DNA from: Maricaulis sp047308265
GTDB taxonomy: Bacteria > Pseudomonadota > Alphaproteobacteria > Caulobacterales > Maricaulaceae
DNA: 64,000 nucleotides
Reading direction: 5' to 3'
Assembly: GCF_047308265.1 (NCBI RefSeq)
Contig: NZ_JBKQWY010000007.1
Coordinates: 124,001-188,000, forward strand
A model generated the notes under the pieces. The model saw only the letters and a program-made list of their open reading frames with translations. It was not told the origin of the DNA and searched no databases. The position numbers and the translations under genes were made by a program. Of this stretch, positions 25,866 through 33,086 are shown in pieces (position 1 is the first letter of the stretch; each line of letters starts with the position of its first letter).

Positions 25866-26219
25866 ATGAGCCAGACCATTGCCTACCGCTTGTCCACGCC
25901 CGATCGCTGGGCCGAGATCATGCTCTCCGGAGTGTTTGCCGGCGAACCCCATGACGTGGCGGATGGGTTTATCCATCTCTCTGCCGCAGACCAGGTCGAG
26001 GGAACTCTGATCAAACACTATAATGATCACCCCCGGCTGATATTGGCCGCGATTGATCTGGATGAGCTGGGCGATACGGTGAAATGGGAAAAAAGCCGCG
26101 GCGGAGCTCTCTTTCCGCATGTGTATGGCGAGATTCCCATGAGTGCCGTGCGCGGTGTGCGCCACCTTTTGCGCAATGAAGACGGTGACTGGGTTTTGCC
26201 GGCGGAGCTGGATCGATGA
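25866..26219 (+). CDS. DUF952 protein
   Basis: A 117-residue protein with the DUF952 pattern: AYRLSTPDRWAE, DGFIHLSAADQVEGTL, LILAAIDLDELGDTVKWE, FPHVYGEIPMSAVRGV. The family function is unknown; the fold resembles glutathione-S-transferase-unrelated small alpha/beta proteins. Its stop codon overlaps the pyrD start (ATGA), so translation of the two is coupled. I take ATG 25866; the upstream ribosome site is weak. Confidence 0.85.
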   Translation: MSQTIAYRLSTPDRWAEIMLSGVFAGEPHDVADGFIHLSAADQVEGTLIKHYNDHPRLILAAIDLDELGDTVKWEKSRGGALFPHVYGEIPMSAVRGVRHLLRNEDGDWVLPAELDR

Positions 26220-27256
26220 TCAACGGGTTTTACGGGCTGGCCACGCGCGCCCTGCATGTTCTTGATGGTGAGACCGCTCATGGCGTCTCTCTCGCCGCGC
26301 TTAAGGCGGGTCTCGGTCCAAGACAGACCACACCCGATCACGCCTGTCTGGCGACCTCGGTTGCAGGCTTGTCCGTCTCCAATCCGCTAGGGCTGGCCGC
26401 TGGCTATGACAAGAATGGCGAGGTGGCCGATGCCATGCTGGCGACCGGTTTCGGCTTTGTGGAGTGCGGTGCGGTCACACCGCGTCCGCAGGCCGGGAAT
26501 CCCAAGCCGCGGGTCTTCCGACTGAGTGCGGATCGTGCCGTGATCAACCGTATGGGTTTCAACAATGACGGCCTGGACGTCTTCACACAGCGCATGCAGG
26601 CCCGCTCGGATCGCGGCGGAGTTGTGGGTGTGAATCTGGGGGCAAACAAGGACAGCGAGGATCGTCCGGGCGATTATGTGAAATCGCTCAAGGCCCTCGA
26701 CGGGCTATGCCAGTTCTTCACGGTCAATATTTCTTCGCCCAACACCCCGGGTCTGCGTGATCTGCAATCGGCCGATGCCCTGGATGAGTTGTTGGCCCGG
26801 GTGGCCGACGCCCGTGGCCAGGCCCCCGTCTTCCTCAAGCTGGCGCCGGATATTTCAGACAGTTCGATCCTGGATATGGTCGAAGCGGTGCGTCGTCACG
26901 GTCTTGATGGCCTTATTCTGTCGAATACGACGCTCGCCCGTCCCGACAGCCTGTGTTCATCCCATGCGGGTGAGGCGGGTGGACTGTCCGGGCGGCCGCT
27001 CTTTCAGCGCTCGACACAACTCCTCAAGGCGTTTCGCGAGGCCGCCGGACCTGACATGCCCATTATCGGTGTGGGGGGTGTTGAAGACGCCGAGACAGCC
27101 TGGGCCAAGATCCGTGCAGGGGCAAACCTGGTCCAGCTCTATTCGGCTCTGGTGTACAAGGGGCCGGGCCTGGTTGGCGAGATCAAGCGTGGCCTGGTCG
27201 ACCGGCTTCAGGCAGAGGGTTTCTCGTCCGTCTCCGAGGCGGTCGGCACGCTCTGA
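26216..27256 (+). CDS. pyrD: Dihydroorotate dehydrogenase (quinone), class 2
   Basis: A 346-residue class 2 enzyme. The short hydrophobic N-terminal helix for membrane association is followed by a TIM barrel with NPLGLAAGYDKNGE, the catalytic serine in VNISSPNTPGLR, and the FMN phosphate-binding GVGGVEDAETAW and GANLVQLYSALVYKGP. It oxidises dihydroorotate to orotate and passes electrons to the quinone pool, the fourth step of pyrimidine synthesis. Its 3' end overlaps the convergent MATE gene by 49 bases, and its start overlaps the DUF952 stop. Confidence 0.95.
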   Translation: MINGFYGLATRALHVLDGETAHGVSLAALKAGLGPRQTTPDHACLATSVAGLSVSNPLGLAAGYDKNGEVADAMLATGFGFVECGAVTPRPQAGNPKPRVFRLSADRAVINRMGFNNDGLDVFTQRMQARSDRGGVVGVNLGANKDSEDRPGDYVKSLKALDGLCQFFTVNISSPNTPGLRDLQSADALDELLARVADARGQAPVFLKLAPDISDSSILDMVEAVRRHGLDGLILSNTTLARPDSLCSSHAGEAGGLSGRPLFQRSTQLLKAFREAAGPDMPIIGVGGVEDAETAWAKIRAGANLVQLYSALVYKGPGLVGEIKRGLVDRLQAEGFSSVSEAVGTL

Positions 27257-28575
27257 AGTCGACGTTCCAGGCCGGGATACGCCACCGCCAGTGCACCCGC
27301 ACGGGCGATATAGTACAGAACGAAGGCTGCCCAGACGCCCTGATTGCCCCACTGCGGGGCGAGGACGGCATCCAGCGCCAGATAGATGGCCAGGCTTGCA
27401 AAACCGGCATTGCGCAGGACCTTGCCCGAGGTGGTGCCGATAAAGACGCCGTCGAGGAGCCAGGCCGGCACGCCGAGCAAGGGGACGATGGCGCACCAGG
27501 GCAGATAGCGGATGGCCGCCGTGCGCGCCTCCTCGTTTGCAATGAGGACAGTCAGCACTTCGTCTCCCCACATCGCGGTCAACACGGCGAACACGGTCCC
27601 TGCCACGATCATGGGCTCGGCCGTCAAGCGGATGGCACGGCGCAGGGCCGAGCGGGATGCGCGTCCGAAGGCACGGCCGGCTTCGCTCTCGGCTACAAAG
27701 GCGAAGGCGTCCAGCACAAAAGCCCAGAGCGATATGATCTGCAGGAGCACGTGATTGCCGGCCAGGACGGCATCTCCCTGGCGCGCGCCCGCATTGGCGA
27801 ACCAGGAAAACCCGATCACCATGCTCCAGGTGCGAAGCATCAGATTGATGTTGACCTGGAACAGTTCCAGCAGGGCTGCAGGATCTCTTAGACGGGCCAT
27901 TGAGAGCGTATCCGTCTCCAGTCCGCCACGTTGCTGGATGGTGCGCCACGCCAGGAGCAGGGCCAGGGCCAGGGCCAGCCAGTCAGCGATAGACGTCGCA
28001 TAACCCACACCGGCGGGGCCCATCTCCAGCATCAGGACAAATACGAGGTCGAGCCCGATATTCACGGCGCTGAACAGCACGTAGATCATCGTGGTCTGGA
28101 GATTGCGATTGAGGCCAATCAGCCAGCCCGACAGGGCAAACCCGGCCAGCGCGGCGGGGGCGCCCCAGGCGCGCGCAAGGAAGTATTCCCGGCCCATGGC
28201 CTCCGCATCAGGGCCGCCTTGCAGGATCATGAAACCGCCCGTGGCGATCAGCGGGCTGAAAACGAGCACCAGCAGGCCGAGCAGAGTGCCAATTAAAAGG
28301 GCGCGCACCAGAATGCGAATAAGGGAATTGTGACGCTGCGCCCCGTCTGCCTGAGCGGTCAGACCCGTTGTACCCATGCGCAGGAAATAGAAGCTCCAAT
28401 AGAACACGCTGAACACCGTGCCCCCGAGCGCGACCCCACCCAGTTCACTGGCATTGCCGGATAGGCCCAGAACAAACGTGTCTACGGCTGCGGCGAGTGG
28501 GATCGCGGCATTCGCAAACACCAGGGGCCAGGCGCGCAAATGAACATCTGTTCGGGAGAGGGAGGCAGGTTCCAT
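27208..28575 (-). CDS. MATE-family efflux transporter (DinF-like)
   Basis: A 455-residue inner-membrane protein with 12 predicted hydrophobic helices in two MatE halves. The first begins AWPLVFANAAIPLAAAVDTFVLG, with GTTGLTAQADGA in the loop; the second begins LRTWSMVIGFSWFANAGAR. DinF-type MATE pumps export organic cations or drugs using Na+ or H+. The terminal 49 bases overlap the end of pyrD on the other strand. No regulator is adjacent, and the substrate is not predictable. Confidence 0.88.
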   Translation of the reverse strand: MEPASLSRTDVHLRAWPLVFANAAIPLAAAVDTFVLGLSGNASELGGVALGGTVFSVFYWSFYFLRMGTTGLTAQADGAQRHNSLIRILVRALLIGTLLGLLVLVFSPLIATGGFMILQGGPDAEAMGREYFLARAWGAPAALAGFALSGWLIGLNRNLQTTMIYVLFSAVNIGLDLVFVLMLEMGPAGVGYATSIADWLALALALLLAWRTIQQRGGLETDTLSMARLRDPAALLELFQVNINLMLRTWSMVIGFSWFANAGARQGDAVLAGNHVLLQIISLWAFVLDAFAFVAESEAGRAFGRASRSALRRAIRLTAEPMIVAGTVFAVLTAMWGDEVLTVLIANEEARTAAIRYLPWCAIVPLLGVPAWLLDGVFIGTTSGKVLRNAGFASLAIYLALDAVLAPQWGNQGVWAAFVLYYIARAGALAVAYPGLERRLQSVPTASETDEKPSA

Positions 28576-28623
28576 CCCCTGCGCCTAAACCGTGACGGGC
28601 ATCGGAGCAAGCGTGTCATTCGG

Positions 28624-29013
28624 TCAGTCGAGGGTGCATTGGCCATTCTGACACGTCCGGCGCGGCCGGTAGGGCGCCAGCCGACGATAGATCCAGTCAA
28701 GGGGGAGGCGGATCACAGCCGGACGGGTCAGTGAGGCAAGCCAGCCCCAACCCGGAAGGTGGTCCCAGATGGTGATGAAAGCTGACCATCCAGTGATCAC
28801 ACGACCGTCGGGGTGGCGGACATGCATGGCGGCGAGGGCAGAGGCGCGGTCAACATCCGAGGGCAGGTCCGGACCATTGGCATCAACCAGCTTTATCTTG
28901 TCCTCGCCATGCCGGGCATAGCGCGACATCTCGGCGACACAGATCGGACACTGCGCATCAAAATACGCGATGACAGGGCCGATTGGCGGAGGGGTGTGTG
29001 ACGCCTGAGCCAT
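28624..29013 (-). CDS. DCC-family thiol-disulfide oxidoreductase-like protein (DUF393)
   Basis: A 129-residue protein with the DUF393 signature near the N-terminus: AYFDAQCPICVAEM, giving a thioredoxin-like C-x-x-C, followed by IKLVDAN, ALAAMHVRHPDGRVITGWSAF and PLDWIYRRLA. A second cysteine pair ends the protein (CQNGQC). The family is predicted to be redox-active but is poorly characterised. The start is the ATG at 29013; longer frames would need TTG or GTG. Confidence 0.82.
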   Translation of the reverse strand: MAQASHTPPPIGPVIAYFDAQCPICVAEMSRYARHGEDKIKLVDANGPDLPSDVDRASALAAMHVRHPDGRVITGWSAFITIWDHLPGWGWLASLTRPAVIRLPLDWIYRRLAPYRPRRTCQNGQCTLD

Positions 29014-29039
29014 GACCACAATGTAGGTGGGCAGGCCCC

Positions 29040-29080
29040 AAAAAGAAGAGGACAGTCTGCCGCGCGACAAACTGTCCTCT
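29040..29080 (-). terminator. Rho-independent terminator of the UrcA gene
   Basis: On the minus strand AGAGGACAGT and ACTGTCCTCT (29080-29071 and 29056-29047) form a perfect 10-bp stem, followed by TCTTTTT (29046-29040). It lies directly downstream of the UrcA-family gene. Confidence 0.85.
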
Positions 29081-29105
29081 CTGACAAAACGGGTATGTTT
29101 GAAGC

Positions 29106-29420
29106 TTAGCGGACTTCAACCGTTGCCGTGCCGGTCTCGATATTGCGAGCGGCGAGCGTTGTGTTCAGCTGGTCCATGGCGCCTTCAACAGCTTCGGTAA
29201 CGCACTGGCGTGCGATGCGAGCTTCAACCAGCGTGCGGGCAGAACGGGTCTCGCAGACAGAGCGGGCAGCGCCCTGGATCTCGGCGTACAGAGCTTCGCG
29301 AGCCGAGGCGTCAGCCATGGTGGCAACGTTGTACTCGATTTCGACAGAACGGGAGTCAGCCAGAGCAGCGGTGGATGCGATGGCGGCGAAAGCGGCGGCA
29401 GTGAAAATACGGGAGAACAT
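29106..29420 (-). CDS. UrcA family protein (secreted)
   Basis: A 104-residue exported protein: signal peptide SRIFTAAAFAAIASTAALA, then the UrcA pattern VEIEYNVATMADASAREALYAEIQGAARSVCETRS and RIARQCVTEAVEGAMDQLN with two conserved cysteines (VC and QC), likely disulfide-linked. The family is common in Caulobacterales and sphingomonads; its function is unknown. Start at ATG 29420 because only this gives a signal peptide. It is a single-gene unit with a 226-base upstream region and a strong terminator. Confidence 0.88.
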   Translation of the reverse strand: MFSRIFTAAAFAAIASTAALADSRSVEIEYNVATMADASAREALYAEIQGAARSVCETRSARTLVEARIARQCVTEAVEGAMDQLNTTLAARNIETGTATVEVR

Positions 29421-29575
29421 CGTGAAAACCTTTTGATCGACGGGGCACTGTGGTGTTGACGACGATCGTGTCGGGAAATGCCGTCGTTCAACGAGGGCTG
29501 TGTGTCCTATTCGTGTGGCGATCCTGTGACAAAACGCCCGCTTTTCGGCAGGATAATCATGCAAAAATGCAATCC

Positions 29576-29608
29576 TTTCAGGAGATTAATAAACGTGTCA
29601 TCCTGAAA
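29576..29608. repeat. Inverted repeat upstream of the UrcA gene
   Basis: TTTCAGGA (29576-29583) and TCCTGAAA (29601-29608) form 8-base arms separated by 17 A/T-rich bases, in the 226-base gap between the tandem thioesterases and the UrcA gene. It could be an operator or a weak hairpin; there is no T-run. The rest of this gap shows no recognisable element. Confidence 0.35.
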
Positions 29609-29646
29609 TCGTGGTAATCTTTATCGAATATTCTGAAAAGCTTCGA

Positions 29647-30063
29647 TTATTCTTCTGTCGAGGTCGGCGTGATGAGGAAGTGCCCGTGTAATGTGGCAAT
29701 CGGCGAGCCGCGACGGTTCTGCCAGGCCTCGACTCTGACATTGGCGACACGCCGTCCGGAGCGATTGACTATGGCGCGGCCATACACGTCTTGCGGCCGG
29801 CCGGGGCGCAAATAATCCACTGCGACATCGATGGGTTTGGGCAGGCGCGTGAGGGGTTGTTCGGTCAGAAGGGCACCGGCCGCCACGATCTCCATGAAGG
29901 CCCCGACGGCCCCGCCATGCAGCGCTGGCAGAAGGGGGTTGCCGATCAGGCTTTCATCATAGGGCAGAATGCCGGTCAGCTCGTCCCCCGCACAGTCCAG
30001 CCGAACACCAAAGCGGGAAACATAGGGCGTGTTGACCAGGGTCTCGATCAAATCGCGGCTCAT
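29647..30063 (-). CDS. PaaI-family hotdog thioesterase (second of tandem pair)
   Basis: A 138-residue single hotdog domain: LTGILPYDESLIGNPLLPALHGGAVGAFMEIVA (the HGG motif before the long helix), then PIDVAVDYLRPGRPQDVYGRA and a C-terminal strand ATLHGHFLIT. Members hydrolyse acyl- or phenylacetyl-CoA thioesters. It overlaps the upstream hotdog gene by 4 bases (ATGA), so the two are translationally coupled and may form a heteromer. The substrate is unknown. Confidence 0.85.
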   Translation of the reverse strand: MSRDLIETLVNTPYVSRFGVRLDCAGDELTGILPYDESLIGNPLLPALHGGAVGAFMEIVAAGALLTEQPLTRLPKPIDVAVDYLRPGRPQDVYGRAIVNRSGRRVANVRVEAWQNRRGSPIATLHGHFLITPTSTEE

Positions 30064-30548
30064 GAGGACGTCCCCCGGTTCGCGTCAGATTGAACCCGCT
30101 TTCGCGCCTCGACGGACGGTTTTGAAATCATGAAGGCGGCCTGGGCGATCGCGACGGGATCGTCCGGATCCCCGTCATGGGCGATGGCGCGCACAAAGGC
30201 GATCAGTCCATGGGATTTCAGACATTGCGCGGTTGCGATGACATCCTTGCCCGGCTCGGCGGGGCGGCTGTAATCGATCCGCAGATCCAGCGTTGCAGGC
30301 GCTTCCTTGGCCCCCAGGCCGGCGAAGGCTGCCGTCCCCGCCGCATGGTCCAGCAGCGCCGTAATAACACCTCCGTGCAGCGTTCCGGTTTCCGGATCGC
30401 CAATCAGATCTTCACGATAAGGGGCTTTGAGCACCACCTCGCCCGGCGAGATAGAGACCAGAGACAGGCCCAGCGCCTGGGCGTGGGGAGACCCGTCCAC
30501 AAGAAGCGGCGCCAGCTCGTCCAGCAGCGCCTGAAGATCATCACTCAT
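30060..30548 (-). CDS. PaaI-family hotdog thioesterase (first of tandem pair)
   Basis: A 162-residue hotdog protein with the PaaI pattern: LKAPYREDLIGDPETGTLHGGVITALLDHAAGTAAF, where the Asp in LLDHAAG is placed like the catalytic acid of 4HBT enzymes, then TLDLRIDYSRPAEPGKDVIATA. It shares the ~35-residue core with the following gene but has a longer C-terminal tail. Coupled to it by a 4-base overlap. Cytoplasmic; substrate unknown. Confidence 0.87.
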   Translation of the reverse strand: MSDDLQALLDELAPLLVDGSPHAQALGLSLVSISPGEVVLKAPYREDLIGDPETGTLHGGVITALLDHAAGTAAFAGLGAKEAPATLDLRIDYSRPAEPGKDVIATAQCLKSHGLIAFVRAIAHDGDPDDPVAIAQAAFMISKPSVEARKRVQSDANRGTSS

Positions 30549-30627
30549 GTTTATCCTCGGTTCGACCCGTGTGCGAGCACTCTAACGCGCAGGCCGGGCC
30601 CGGGCGACGGGAAGAACCAGACAGGTG

Positions 30628-30963
30628 TCAGCGTTTGCCGACAGAGCTGAGCAGGCGATAGACCAGCCAGATGGGAACAACCAGAACGGCGCCCAGCAGG
30701 AAATAGTCGATGGCCCAGAAGACGCTGTCTCCCAGCAGGGAGATAAAGCGGGCCCAGGCCTCACCGATCGTGCCGAACAGATCGACCCACAAGCGCCGCG
30801 GATTGACGTTGAGCGCTGCCAGGATAATGCCGACCAGAATACTGATGACAACGATGCGAATAATGTCGCCAGTCCCGATACGAAGCAGACGCTTGGCGAA
30901 TGTGTTCTCGTTTTCCGGCTGGGCCGGTTGATCACTGGACATGGGGTTTCCCGTTTCCTGCAT
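30628..30963 (-). CDS. Small integral membrane protein (DUF6460-like)
   Basis: A 111-residue protein with a hydrophilic N-terminus and two hydrophobic segments (IIRIVVISILVGIILAALNV near residues 35-54, and AIDYFLLGAVLVVPIWLVYRLL near 84-105). The GDIIRIVVISILVGIILAALNVNP core suggests the DUF6460 group. Starts at 30963 and 30942 (MSSDQPAQ) are both possible; neither has a good ribosome site. No function can be assigned. Confidence 0.65.
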   Translation of the reverse strand: MQETGNPMSSDQPAQPENENTFAKRLLRIGTGDIIRIVVISILVGIILAALNVNPRRLWVDLFGTIGEAWARFISLLGDSVFWAIDYFLLGAVLVVPIWLVYRLLSSVGKR

Positions 30964-31050
30964 CCCTCATTGGAGCACAGCTTACCATGGAATGGGGCGC
31001 AAACACGGCAAAACCGGGATGCGCCCCACAGGAGTTCGGTGTGCCCGATA

Positions 31051-31881
31051 TCAGGCCTTGCGTGCGATATTGACCTGGTGCGGATACGGGATGGAAATGC
31101 CCTTGGCGTCAAAGGCTTCCTTGACGTTCTTGAGCGCGTCGAAATGAACGCCCCAATAATCGCCGGCGTCACACCAGGCCCGCGTCACAATATCCACCGA
31201 TGAACCGCCATGGGCGGCAACCGCGGTGAAGACGGCTGGGTCCTTGTGAACCCGTTCATCGGCATTGAGCGTTTCCTCGATGATGGCCATGGCGGTGTCG
31301 ATATTGTCGGCATAGTCGATGGAGAATACGAGATCGACGCGCCGGGTCGGATTGGCCGAATAATTGACGATCGTATCGCCCCAGGCGGCTCCGTTGGGGA
31401 TGATAACCTTCTTGTTGTCACCCGTCGCCAGTTCAGTGGTGAAGAGGTTGACATCTTTGACGGATCCGGACTGACCCGCGACATCAACCCAGTCGCCCAA
31501 CTGATAAGGGCGGAAGAGGATCAGCATGACGCCCGCCGCCAGATTGGACAGCGTGCCTTGCAGCGCGAGGCCAATGGCCAGGGTCGCAGCACCCAATGCG
31601 GCGACGATGGAGGTGGTTTGCACGCCAAATTGTCCAAGAACGGCGATGAACACCACCGCCATGGCACCGTAATAGGCGAGAGACGCAAAGAAATTGCCCA
31701 GCGTATCGTCGATGCGCTCGCTCTTCAGGGCGGCTTTGCGAACGGCCCCTTTGATAAGGCCGGCCACGATCAGGCCAATAATCAGAATGAGCGCGGCCAG
31801 AACCACATTGACGGCGGCGTTCATGCCCATCTCAATCAGGGCGGCGGTTGTGTCTTCATTCAACCAGGTTTCGGTGTCCAT
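31051..31881 (-). CDS. mscS: Small-conductance mechanosensitive channel MscS
   Basis: A 276-residue MscS-type channel. Three membrane helices precede the conserved pore helix (GAATLAIGLALQGTLSNLAAGVMLILFRPYQLGD), with the Gly/Ala packing residues of TM3 visible. The beta domain follows (VIIPNGAAWGDTIVNYSANP) and then the cytoplasmic alpha/beta vestibule ending at YPHQVNI. It opens under hypo-osmotic shock to release solutes. Length is close to E. coli MscS (286). It lies 81 bases downstream of an uncharacterised gene on the same strand. Confidence 0.94.
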   Translation of the reverse strand: MDTETWLNEDTTAALIEMGMNAAVNVVLAALILIIGLIVAGLIKGAVRKAALKSERIDDTLGNFFASLAYYGAMAVVFIAVLGQFGVQTTSIVAALGAATLAIGLALQGTLSNLAAGVMLILFRPYQLGDWVDVAGQSGSVKDVNLFTTELATGDNKKVIIPNGAAWGDTIVNYSANPTRRVDLVFSIDYADNIDTAMAIIEETLNADERVHKDPAVFTAVAAHGGSSVDIVTRAWCDAGDYWGVHFDALKNVKEAFDAKGISIPYPHQVNIARKA

Positions 31882-31962
31882 TATAGTCCCCAGCTTGCGT
31901 CACGTGTGACGGAAAAGCGGGAGACTAAGGCTATTCTCGCCTGAACACCAAATGAACCGTCT

Positions 31963-32916
31963 CTAGCTGGTTGCAGCCACGGTAGCTGCAGTTGTCGACG
32001 CAGTGACGGCGGCAATCATTGCGGCCTGGGCGGCCAGAATAGCCGCCAGATCGCGTGCTGCGGCGATCGGGCCTGTTTGACCGATCTGAGCCTGAGCCAG
32101 GCGCATGGCAATACGAGCCGCCACCTGGCCGGTGGCCTTGGGTTTAAGAGCGCGCACGGTCTCAAAGCTATCGACCAGGGCATCCGCAGTGGCATGTCCC
32201 GGGCCCTGCGCGGCGAGAATAGCCAGGCCGGTTTTCCCCAAGCCATGACGCAATTCCCCCCGGCCTCGTACAGCCGTGTTCAGGACCGTCCATGCCGAAG
32301 CCAGTTCGCCCGGATCCGGCGCGAGCCAGGCGACTTCATAGGCGGCGGCTTCTGCATGACTGCGAGGCACACCGGCCGCGGACAGCGTGTCGCGGGCCTG
32401 GCTCAGACGGGCTTGCGCGGTGACGGGTGTTTCGCCCAGCGCCGTTGTTGTGGCAGCGAGCACTTCCTCGCGTGTGGCCTCGCGGCGCCACCACGGGGCC
32501 TTGACCGCTTCGAGTGTATCGAAAAAACGGCCGGTCTGATCGAGATCGCCCCGGGTAACGGTGAGCGCAAGCGCAGCCACAGATCCGCCCTGTGAGAGCG
32601 CGCGCCCGCCTCTCTGCTTGCGCGTTGAGGCCAGGGCGGCCCGCATCAGGAAGAAATCCTTCGCCGACCGGTCTGCGCTGGCCAGGGCGGCAGCATAGAC
32701 CAGCCTCATTGTGCTAGAGGGGGCTCGAAACGCGCCCAAGCGCTCGTTCAGCTTTTGGCGAAGTTCGAAACTGCGTTCGATATGCGCATCAATGTCGTGT
32801 TCGGAATTGATTGAGGCCAGCGCGGCAAACCGGGCGGCCAGGCGTTCGCTGCGATTGGCGCGAGCATGGAAAGCACTATCCAGCGCCTTGAAACGTTCGA
32901 TCACAGCATGGGCCAT
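31963..32916 (-). CDS. Protein of unknown function, Ala-rich, helical
   Basis: A 317-residue, largely alpha-helical protein without signal peptide or clear membrane segment until an Ala/Thr-rich C-terminus (AAILAAQAAMIAAVTASTTAATVAATS). I recognise no domain. A repeated pattern of short helices (STMRLVYAAALASADRSAKDFFLMRAAL, ALALTVTRGDLDQTGRFFDTLEAV) suggests a repeat scaffold. It precedes mscS on the same strand by 81 bases, but a functional link is only a guess. Coding is supported by length and codon periodicity. Confidence 0.65.
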   Translation of the reverse strand: MAHAVIERFKALDSAFHARANRSERLAARFAALASINSEHDIDAHIERSFELRQKLNERLGAFRAPSSTMRLVYAAALASADRSAKDFFLMRAALASTRKQRGGRALSQGGSVAALALTVTRGDLDQTGRFFDTLEAVKAPWWRREATREEVLAATTTALGETPVTAQARLSQARDTLSAAGVPRSHAEAAAYEVAWLAPDPGELASAWTVLNTAVRGRGELRHGLGKTGLAILAAQGPGHATADALVDSFETVRALKPKATGQVAARIAMRLAQAQIGQTGPIAAARDLAAILAAQAAMIAAVTASTTAATVAATS

Positions 32917-32951
32917 GGGGCACTCCCTCTCAATGAGGTGAAATCATGGCA

Positions 32952-33006
32952 GAGCCCGGGGGGCAGGAACAGGGGGACAAGTTGTGAACCGGTCCCCCCG
33001 GGGCTC
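32952..33006. repeat. Long inverted repeat upstream of the repair helicase
   Basis: GAGCCCGGGGGG (32952-32963) pairs with CCCCCCGGGGCTC (32994-33006), 12 bp with one bulged G, around a 30-base loop. It sits in the 170-base gap between two divergent genes, so it could be an operator or a 5' RNA structure. Confidence 0.45.
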
Positions 33007-33086
33007 GGGCCAAGGGAGATATGCTCAGCTTGTTATGGGTGTTGAGTGGGGGTGGTATGATGCTGGGGTGACGCTAGGTTTGACCC

